DNA from: Bretschneidera sinensis
Lineage: Eukaryota; Streptophyta; Magnoliopsida; Brassicales; Akaniaceae
Reading direction: 5' to 3'
Assembly (NCBI GenBank): GCA_023935145.1
Contig: CM043698.1
Coordinates: 79,879,001-79,943,000, forward strand
Length of the DNA stretch: 64,000 nt
Shown here: one piece after another, positions 55,421 through 64,000 of the stretch
How positions within the stretch are numbered: position 1 is the stretch's first letter
Layout: each line of letters starts with the position of its first letter
Notes under the pieces: model-generated
What the model was told of the DNA's origin: nothing
The model's database searches: none
What the model saw: only the letters and a program-made list of their open reading frames with translations
Position numbers and translations under genes: made by a program

Positions 55421-58420
55421 CTCAAGAAATGTGAAAAAAATACAACAATTTACTAGTCAAACGACCATGCTAGATTGCTTTATGTCTAGGTTAACAGAGA
55501 AATGCTTGCTTTTTTCAAGGTAATGAAGAAGATCCTCTATTTCTTGTGGACAAAAGAATGTTAAAGCTCGTTCGAAGAACTGAAAAAGATACCTGAGTTC
55601 ACTACTCCTCCTAACTAAACCAAATGAGGGGAAAGAATTCTACTTACACCTGGTAGCAAGTGAAATAGTCGTTGCTTCAGTCCTCGTAAGGGAGAATGAG
55701 AAGGTACAAAGTCTGATTTATTACGTCAACAGAGTGCTTCAAGATGCAGAAACACGATACCAACCCCTCGAGAGGTTGGCATTTGTATTAGTCATATCGA
55801 CTTGAAAGCTACGACCCTACTTCAAATCACATCCCATCAGTGTACTAACAAATCATCCATTGAGGATGATACTCCAAAACCCGATCTCTCAAGACGGCTT
55901 GTAAAGTGGTCTACCGAGTTAGGAAAATTTGAGACCAGGTATAAGCCTAGACCAACAATCAAGGCCCAAGCACTACCCCATTTTATTTTCGAGTGCACAT
56001 TCTCCGATGAGACATTGAAAGAACAAGAAGGAAAAAAAGAGCAAAACCAGTAGAGTTGGAAACTCTTTGCAGATGGTTCCTCTAATGATCGAGGGAGCGG
56101 TGCAAGTGTAACAACCCATCTCGTGTTGGCCACCCCTGAGACGGTGTCATCACGTTTTGAAATCCTAGCACAACACATATATAACACAATATAAAAACAT
56201 ACATCAATTGAAAATATATATACGTCAACCCTCAACAGGGTAATTACATTATTAATATCCTATCTGAAACAATATATATAACATACTATGCATAAATATG
56301 TACAAATTTTTTTTTCTTCCATTAGTTTGAGTATATAGACCATAAGACTTCCAGATAACAACTCAGTCTGAATCTCAGCTCACAAATTTATCTGTCCCAC
56401 CTACTACCTGAAATTATTTAATAATAAGGAGTGAGCTTCCCAAGCTCAGTGAATTAAATTTACTAGAAGTACTCGATTTGTGTACTTCTAATTATATCCA
56501 TTCATTATTAAATCAGCATAATTAATCATCTATCTTTTCTCACATTCTAATCCAATCATTTATCAATTTCTCTTAATAAATAAATTATCAACCTATCATA
56601 TTTTAATACATATATCTCATATATTTTATTAATTTAATATTTCCAGTTTAATATCATCATAAAGTTCACATCATACAGACAATCAATAATATAATTCTTT
56701 ACTATGTCATCCTTTCTATTTATCTATCATCAAAATTGTCTCATTATGAAACTCATCTATCTATCAATCATTCAATAATCAAAATTGATTCTTTAGCATC
56801 TTAGGCATTAATAATAAATATTTAAAACAAATATAATTCATGAATTTAAATTTTCTTTCTTTCTTTCTTTTTCATCAGATCATTTCATATTATCATCTGG
56901 GAATGTCTTCCCACATGTCGACATATTTTAGCCAGACCAGCTACTTCATGGTCTTCTCAGCCAAACTAGTTGCCTTCCTGGTCTTCTCTTTTATGCATAT
57001 GAGCAATAACATGCAAGCAAGCATATATCAAAACATCAATTCAACCATCTAGCTCTTTCTCAAAACTATTATTTTTATCATATTTATTAAATTGTCTCTT
57101 CGTATATCATATCAATTTTTCAATCATATTTTCAGAAATTTCATATAAATTCTTAAAATATTTTTCATTAATCCATCCTTTTTAAAATATAAATTCTTAT
57201 ATAATTAATATTCAACATAATATTTAATCCTAAATCAATTATCATACATAACAAAAAATACATCATTATAATTCAACAATTTATTCAAATATTATAAATT
57301 CATATTTTTATTGGTCTCGATTACTAAAAATAAATCTAACTCACTACATAGCACTTAAAGCTACCTGTGGATTATTTCCTTGCCTTTCCTGCTCCTTTCA
57401 GCAATTTCTTGAGATTGCTGATCACCAAGACTTAATCATAAACCTTCATAAATCTTATTATTTCATAACTTAACTCAAACAATACAATTATTTAGTTATG
57501 AGTCTTATGGAAAATTTACCTGAAATATGATGAAATCTTGCTATTGTAATTGGATGACTGTAACTATCTCTAATATTAGATAAATTTTCTTTACAACTTT
57601 TTGCTAAGAAATTTAAATTGATGAAAGAAAGATACCAAATGGGATTTTGAGGAAAATAAAGTCTCTGAGCATTTCAGAGACTTATAAGCTTCCAATTTTT
57701 CTTTTCCACCACTTCACCGTTCAGAGATTTTTTTTTCATTGATTCACCACTCAGAGACTTAAATTTTTTTTCTCGCTACTTCACGTGATGTCTGCGATTT
57801 TTTAATACAATTTACATATTTGCCATCGGTTATTTATATTTCTGCCATCATTTAAAATTTACTATTTTGCCCACTGTTTTGCTATTACATAATTATAGTT
57901 TTTCCATTTACCCTTTAAAAATCAATATTTCATCTTTTCTTCCTTCCAATTTTTTTATAAAAATTATAGAGAAATATAAAAATTTATATTTTCTTCCAAA
58001 AAATTTATTAATTATTTTCCTCAACTGTAGTCAATATTTTTCTTCACAATTCTTTCATTTCAACTTTAAATTTAAAAAAATTTCAGTACTTTCTTCTTAA
58101 AAAATTTCTAACTCTTTTAAACAAAAGTTTCAATATTATCTTTCAAATATTATTTCAAATCAATACTAAATCTTTCATCAATGAATTATTTAATTAAATA
58201 TGATATATGTAAAATTACTTTTTTACCCTTATTTTATGAACACGAGTACTACAGCAAGCCTCATCCTAGTCAACCTTAAAGAGTTCACAATTGAGTAAGC
58301 CAGACAGTCTAACTTCAAAGCATCAAATAATGAGGCAGAGTATGAAGCCCTCCTAGCCAGGTTAAAACTAGTCCAATATCTAGTTGTGCAAAATTTGGAA
58401 GCATTTAGTGACTCTTAGTT
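55421..58420 (+). pseudogene. Element E RNase H domains, split by solo LTR D2
   Basis: The RT-linked RNase H gives YLHLVASEIVVASVLV and YQPLERLAFVLV. A second, Tat-type RNase H starts WKLFADGSSNDRGSGAS, is cut by the 2147-bp LTR D2 within the same codon run, and continues LILVNLKEFTIE, NNEAEYEALLARLKL, DS-stop-LVVSQV. The catalytic Asp and Glu are visible; a stop replaces Gln in the third motif. Confidence 0.85.
56107..58253 (-). mobile_element. Solo LTR D2
   Basis: 2147 bp, TGTAACAACCCATC to CGAGTACTACA, with perfect GCAAG duplications (56102-56106, 58254-58258). Same family as D1 and D3 at both ends. Its middle lacks the 36-bp subrepeats and carries CTGGTCTTCTC-type units (56930-56990) instead. 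Confidence 0.9.
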
Positions 58421-59760
58421 AGTGGTGAGCCAAGTACCCGGAGAGTATGAGGAAAAAGAGATGTAGATCGTCAAATACCTAGCCAAAGTAAAACAGTTGA
58501 TGAGCACGTTTAAAGAAGTTAGTGTAAACTAAGTACCAAAGACAAAGAATGCCAAGGCTGATGCCTTAATGCAACTAGCATCTTCCGAGACCTCCGACCT
58601 CTCGAGAGAGGTATATGTTGAAATCCTGCCAGGACCAAGTGTAGATGAAGTTGAAGTCATGGACATCGATGATGAAGTCGAAGTCATGGACATTGATGAT
58701 GAGCCGAGCTGGATGGGCCGAATCGTCAAGTACCTAGAAAATGGTGATCTCCCAAAGGAAAGGACAGAAGCAAAGAAGCTCTTATCAAGAGCAACCAGTT
58801 ACTATATGATTGGAAACCAGCTGTATCGCTAATCCCTCACGCAACCTTATCTTAAGTGCCTCAAAACTAAGGAGACCGACTATGCCTTAAAGGAGGTCCA
58901 GGAGGGAATTTGCGAAAACTACTTAGGTTAGCTAGCTCTGGCCTTCAAGATCCTCACAGAAGGCTACTACTAGCTAAGACTTCAGAAAGAAACTGTAGAT
59001 TTCCTAAGAAATACGTCAAGTGTCAAAAGTTTGCACCGATCCCTCACTCCTCGGCAAACTCACTAACTGTTGTAACCAGCTCAATCCCATTTATGATGTG
59101 ATGTGTAGTACTTAGCCCTTTTCCCTAGCACTTGAAGTTGAAGTTCTTGATTATTTTAACCGACTACTTCACCAAGTGGGCTGAGACATAACCACCGCAA
59201 GAATAACATAACACAAAGCCATTACTTTTTCTAGAAATTGGTGGTATGTCGGTATGAGATCCCAAGGGTGTTGGTTACTGACAATGGAAAAAAATTTGAA
59301 GAAGCACAGTTCCAAATATTCTGCCAAGACCTACCGATCGACTAGCTATTGACATTAATCAGAAACCCACAAGCCAATGGCCAAGCTTAGATCCCAAACA
59401 GAACTATATTATAAAAACTAACAAAGTGAGTTGAAGATGCCCGAGGGCTTTAGGTGAATGAGTTATTGCATGTACTATGGGCTTACAGAACCACACCCCG
59501 ATCACCAGTAGAGGACAACCAAATACTATAAATCTAGAGTGAAGCAAAGAACCTCCAGGCTTTGAGAGCTGGTCCTTCAAAAGAAAGAAGTCTCAAACCC
59601 CCACGACATGATAAAGCTCTTCGCTAACATGGAAGACCCATACCATATTAGAAGGATGATTAAAATAGGAACCTTTTAATTGGAAAAGTTGGATGGCACA
59701 CCCGTACCATGAAGATGGAACTTGGATAACCTAAGAAAATTCAATTAGTAGAATATGAAT
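58421..59760 (+). pseudogene. Element E integrase
   Basis: An acidic duplicated segment (EVMDIDDEVEVMDIDDE) precedes KKLLSRATSYYMIGNQLYR, decayed H2C2 zinc motifs (CQKFAPIPH), VLVTDNGKKFE with a catalytic Asp near 59275, a QANGQ motif near 59375, and LLHVLWAYRTTP. Frames shift repeatedly, and part of the core before the second Asp is hard to follow. Confidence 0.75.
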
Positions 59761-59954
59761 GTAAAATGGCCTAAGAGTCGAACTCCCAATGTAAGCACTC
59801 CAACTCTATTAATCAAATAAGTTTTGTCAATACTTGCATATGCTTATTACTTTTCAACAAAATAAAATTCGAACATCGTCCACAACTGAGGACCGAAGTG
59901 AATAGTCCAAAATGGTCTTCACCTTGGACAACCCCCAAGGCTGAGAAATAAGAT
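59761..59954 (+). other. Element E 3' UTR before the minisatellite
   Basis: No coding similarity. Contains AACTGAGGACCGAAG and GGACAACCCCCAAGG, sequence of a type common after integrase in Tat elements. Confidence 0.5.
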
Positions 59955-60645
59955 TAATCACCTAAAGACTTGGGGTTCCATAAGAGAAACCTCGAGTCTG
60001 GCACAAAAAACCGAACCCTAAGTAGGGCACAAAGACTTGGGGTTCCACAAGAGAAACCCCAAGTCAGGCATGAAGACCCAAGAAAAACTTGGGTTCCACA
60101 AGAAAAACCCTGACTATGGTATAAAGACTTGGGGTTCCACAAGAAAAACCCTGAGTATGGCATAAAGACTTGGGGTTCCATAAGAAAAACCCTAAGTATG
60201 GCATAAAGACTTGGGGTTCCATAAGAGAAACACCAAGTTGGGCATGGAGACCAAATGAAAACTTGGGGTTCCATAAGAGAAACCTTGAGTAGGGTATAAA
60301 GACATGGGGTTCCACAAGAAAAACTTTGAGTATAGCACAAAGACTTGGGGTTCCATAAAAGAAATCCCAAATCGGGCACGGAGACCCAAAAAAAAACTTG
60401 AGGTTCCACAAGAGAAACCTTGAGTAGGGTATAAAGACTTGGGGTTACATAAGAAAAACCCTAAGTCGGGCATGGAAACCTGAGGAAAACTTGATGTTCC
60501 ATAAGGGAAACCCTGAATAGGGCATAATGACTTAGGGTTCTATAAGAGAAACCCCAAGTCAGGCACAGAGACCCAAGAAAAACTTGGAGTTCCTCAAGAG
60601 AAACCCTGAATAGGGCACAAAGACTTAGGGTTCCATAAGAGAAAC
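59955..60645 (+). repeat. Minisatellite with 41- and 52-bp units
   Basis: The core GACTTGGGGTTCCATAAGAG recurs about fourteen times. Spacings between cores are mostly 41 bp, with 52-bp steps where CAAGTCAGGCATGGAGACCC-type sequence is added. Units vary. Open frames on the minus strand are produced by the repeat. The array is cut by D3. Confidence 0.9.
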
Positions 60646-60946
60646 TGTAATACCCGTATTCGTAAAGTAAGGGTAAAGAACTAATTAAATATGACATGGA
60701 ATTAAAATGAAGTATATGTGAAAAGTTTATTATTATTTGAATAAAAAAATTCTTTAAAAAATGGATGCATGGAAGCATAGTTACAAAGGAAATAAAAAAA
60801 ATATAGACATTTCCAGCTTGGAAAAGAAGAAAAGAAAAAAAAATTAAAAAGAAGAAAAAAACATGGCACCTGCTGCCAAGAGAAAGAAGGAGTGTGCATG
60901 TAAGACAAGTATCAATTTCATGGTAGTTGAGAGTTAGTGGAGGGGG

Positions 60947-61022
<76 letters not shown>

Positions 61023-62883
61023 TGCTGAGTTGATTTTCTTAATAAATAGTTTAGTTTTTTTTCTTTAATTTATTCATTTCCAAATCCTATTTGGATTTTT
61101 TCTTTTACAATTCGAATTACTCTATTTCTCTAAACACTTGGGGACCGAAAGAAGGTTGAAAGAGCAAAATTTTGAAGAAGTTTATGGGAGAACTTTATAG
61201 AGAACTACGGGGAACTCTAAGAAAAACATAAGGTAATAATGTGAAGTTTATTTTTAAAATTCAGCATACATGAAATTTCCCGAAATTCAAAGTGGGAATT
61301 TTCAATGGCTGTGAATTATGAAGAATTGAAGAATACATTAGAAATTTAATATATATATTATGTCAGGTGTTGACGATAAGCAATTGGGGGAAATTACTGA
61401 GAGGAGCAAGAAAGACAATGAGGTGATCCACGGGTAGCTTTAAGTGCTACGCGGTGAGTTAGATTTACTTTAAGTAATCTAGATAAAAATGAAATATCTA
61501 GTGCTAATATTAAAATAAATTATTAGCTTATGCATTGGTGGTAGATAAAAAATTGATTAATATGTATGATAGGAATTTTGGACATGTAGAAAATTATTAT
61601 GTTAGAAATAATATTTTTGGAATAATAAGTTGATTTAATAATAAAAGCGATAATTGAAATTCTTGACAAACTATGAGGATGATTTGATACGAATTACGAG
61701 GAGATGAAATTTAGTGGATCTTGACAAACTATGTTGGATGATTTGATTTGATTTATGAGGAAAGAAATTTAGTGGAATTTATTTCAATAATAAATTAAGA
61801 ATAATCAGGATAGCTAATTTAAATATTTGAATTCATGTTTGTTTTTATGTTATTGCTCATATGCATATTTCATATCATTGTTCATATACATATGCATGAA
61901 ATAAAAAAATCAGGAGGGGGCCGGTCTAATTGAAAAACTGTGATAACCGGTATATGCTGGAAATAAAGGAAAACTGTGACAGTCGGTATATGCAGGAAAT
62001 AAATGAAAATCGTGATAGCCGGTATATGCTAAAAATAAATAATGTGACAGCCGGTACATGTTGGAAATAAAGAACCGAGAGGGGGTCGGTCTAAGATAAA
62101 AACATGTCGACATGTGGGAAGACGTTCCGTAATAATAATTCATGCATTGCATCTATTTTAAATATTGATTGCATTACTGAAACACTGAAGTGTTGTTTGT
62201 TATTATAAATTTATTTATAGATGATGAGTCTCACAGAGAGACAGTTATGGTGAGAAAGAAACATAGAAGTATGATATGATATAATATGATATGAATCATC
62301 TAAATAGTGGACTTTATGTTGTGAACCACATAACATTAAATAAATAAATGAGATAATTGATGGCCTTAAGTCGAACCAATAAATAAGAAGAAGAGATTGA
62401 TATAGAATGTGACTTATGATATGTGTAGTGATAGTGGAATGCTAGTATCAAGTTGTATGAGATATAAATGATTAAATATTAAAAGACTATTTATACAAAT
62501 TGAATACTTCTAGTAAATTTAATTCACTGAGCTTGTGAAGCTCACCCCTTATTGTACAATGATTTCAGGTAGCAGGCAGGACAAATAGTTTGCTGAGTCG
62601 AGGTTCAGACGAAATTATTATCTGTAAGTCACGTACATGTCCACATCCTTAAACTAATGAGAAAATAAAATAAAATAAAATTTGTAAATATTCATGCATT
62701 TTAAGTTGTATATAATGTTAAAGTTAAGATCAGAATGATGTATGTCCCCTGTTGAGGGTTGAGGATTGATGAAAAAAATTTATGTTGGTGTTATTTTTAT
62801 TGTTTCATATATGTGTTGTGCTGAGATTTTCAAAATGTGACAACATCGTCTCGGGGGTGGCCAACCCGGGATGGGTCGTTACA
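60646..62883 (+). repeat. D3 5' LTR
   Basis: 2238 bp from TGTAATACCCGTATTCG to GGGATGGGTCGTTACA. It contains a GA microsatellite and four 36-bp subrepeats with CCGGTATATGCTGGAAATAAA near 61935-62070. Confidence 0.9.
60949..61017 (+). repeat. (GA)n microsatellite in D3 LTR
   Basis: About 34 uninterrupted GA units. No long GA tract is present at the equivalent place in D1 or D2. Confidence 0.9.
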
Positions 62884-62887
62884 ATTT

Positions 62888-62899
62888 TGGTATCAGAGC
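62888..62899 (+). promoter_or_regulatory. D3 primer binding site (tRNA-iMet)
   Basis: TGGTATCAGAGC four bases after the LTR end. Confidence 0.9.
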
Positions 62900-62982
62900 A
62901 TTAGGTTTTATGATTTTGTAGACTGCATAAAAAAAGAAAGTGAAAGATTAAAATAAATTATATTTTAATGAATAGTCTGAGG

Positions 62983-63180
62983 ATGACACATGGACGTCCT
63001 AGAACTTGAGTTAGAGTTGTTGATTTGAGAGGGCGTGGTAGGCTCCTAATATTTTGACAAGTCGAGGTTGAGTCTGAATCTATGGTTCCTAAAAGGGAAC
63101 GTGTTGACTGTATAATTGATATTAGTAAAGTTATGAGAGAATCTGAAACTGATTTATTATCTTTGAATATGATATAATTT
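62983..63180 (+). pseudogene. D3 gag N-terminus
   Basis: Starts MTHGRPRT then a stop, VRVVDLRGRGR, a second stop, ESESMVPKRE and MRESETDLLSLNMI before a TAA. The Arg/Gly-rich start is typical for this LTR family. The capsid domain and zinc knuckle are missing. Confidence 0.65.
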
Positions 63181-64000
63181 CATTTAATTTTGAGATGAAT
63201 TGGTTGTCGACGTATTACGCTTGGGTTGATTGTTCCAGAAAGAAAGTAGTGTTCAAGATATGGACATAAGGAGTTAAACTTTCAAGGAGAACATAAAATA
63301 CTCTCGAACTATCTTGTTTTACTCTAACTACTAGTAGATGGTTGAGGAAAGGATGTGAGGAGTATTTGGCATATGTAATGGATTCTAGAAGGGAAAATAG
63401 GAAGTTAGAAGAAATCTTGGTAGTGAAAAATTTTCATGATGTGTTTCGTGATAAGTTGTCTAGGTTGCCTCCCAGTAGGGAGATTTAATTCTCTTTTGAT
63501 GTGATACCAGGTTCATCACATATATCTAATAGCACCCTTCAAAGTGACACCCACAGAGTTAAGAGAGTTAAAAGTTCAAGAATTTTTAGATAAACAATTT
63601 ATCAGACCTAATGTATTTGGGGAACCCCTATGTTGTTCGTGAAGGAGGAAGATGGAACGATGAGATTGTGTATAGACTACAAATAGTTGAATAAGAATAA
63701 ATATCTTTTACCTAGGATAAATGAATTGTTTGAGTAGTTGCAAGGAGTGAGAGTGTTTTCTAAGATAAACCTGAGATCAGGTTATCACCAATTAAGGATA
63801 AAGGAGGGAGACGTGACTAAGACTGCTTTTAGGACAGGTATGGTCATAAGTTTCTTGTGATATCTTTTGGATCAACTAATGTTCCAAAAACATTCATAGA
63901 CTTTATCAATAAAATGTATGAACCATTTCTTGATAACTTGTGGTTGTGTTCATAGATAACATCTTGGTGTATTTCTAAGACTAAGGAAGAGCATGCAAAA
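63181..64000 (+). pseudogene. D3 protease C-terminus and reverse transcriptase
   Basis: MNWLSTYYAWVDCSRKKVVF is the end of a gypsy protease; the catalytic Asp region before it is absent. RT follows: [66 protein letters not shown] and TAFRTG, then the active-site box as VFIDNILVYF (IDD changed to IDN). Several stops and frameshifts; continues past the window end. Confidence 0.85.

Larger units (their letters stand above)
50755..60645 (+). mobile_element. Tat-clade Ty3/gypsy element E, decayed and multiply interrupted
   Basis: Plus-strand order: LTR end, primer site, gag, protease, RT, RNase H, second RNase H, integrase, and a minisatellite-bearing 3' UTR. The RDKSHFCCFHKDH knuckle and the extra DGSSNDRGSGAS RNase H are Tat traits. 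Four insertions and many stops break it; D3 ends it at 60645 and its 3' LTR is not in the window. Confidence 0.85.
60646..64000 (+). mobile_element. Ty3/gypsy element D3 (chromovirus-like), 5' part
   Basis: A 5' LTR, an initiator-Met primer site, a gag N-terminus joined directly to the protease C-terminus, then RT running off the window. Left flank GAAAC. The same LTR family as the solo copies D1 and D2. Confidence 0.85.

Noticed and set aside
59954..60473. Overlapping minus-strand ORFs of 93-151 residues with repeated WNPKSL and GTPSL motifs
   Set aside because: They are translations of the 41/52-bp minisatellite in all frames, with no start context and no family match.
59955..60645. Regularly spaced repeats as a CRISPR-like array
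   Set aside because: The host is a plant, the units are contiguous and drift together, there are no unique spacers, and no cas genes.

Overview
This window is nuclear DNA from a flowering plant, most likely a dicot. It is almost entirely LTR retrotransposons stacked inside one another, is AT-rich, and has no bacterial, organellar or CRISPR features. Initiator-Met tRNA primer sites (TGGTATCAGAG) sit behind the copia LTRs and one gypsy LTR, and a tRNA-Asp-like primer site sits behind an Athila LTR. The only recognisable host gene is a broken 5' part of a DEAH-box spliceosomal helicase (DEAH1/ESP3/PRP2 type). No transposon reading frame looks fully intact.

Region by region. (1) 1-16943: a SIRE-like copia element on the minus strand (element A), with gag, pol and a further ORF of the plant-transposon/env-like type downstream of pol. 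Its 5' LTR is split by an internally deleted Athila element (7371-14884) and by a solo copia-B LTR (15198-16071). A itself sits in the gag gene of another copia element (16944-17126). (2) 17127-21850: weakly resolved sequence with a possible host ORF, a tandem duplication and a decayed copia fragment. (3) 21851-40205: a nested block. A copia-B element (B1) runs on the plus strand to 26383 and its missing RNase H and 3' LTR lie inverted at 30337-31940. Between them are the N-terminal part of an Athila env-like ORF (minus strand) and a second truncated copia-B element, B2. The C-terminal tail of the Athila ORF is on the plus strand at 31938-32019, followed by its UTR and 3' LTR (33651-35696). 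That LTR interrupts the 3' LTR of copia C (35697-40205). The two broken genes show that about 5.6 kb was inverted. (4) 40206-48571: low-copy-looking DNA with the DEAH1 pseudogene, a solo LTR at its first splice donor, and a CT-rich possible DNA transposon. (5) 48572-64000: a decayed Tat-clade Ty3/gypsy element (E) hit by a 2.05-kb solo LTR, a small copia solo LTR, a hAT-type MITE, a second 2.15-kb solo LTR inside RNase H, and finally a chromovirus-like element D3 landing in its 3' minisatellite and running off the window.

Nothing here forms a working pathway. The genes are parasitic gag-pol sets in various stages of decay. The value lies in the insertion order, which target-site duplications and interrupted frames allow to be read, in the inversion, in U3-like palindromic motifs, and in the env-like ORF found behind two unrelated retroelement types. 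All boundaries were read by eye; alignments and family names need database confirmation.
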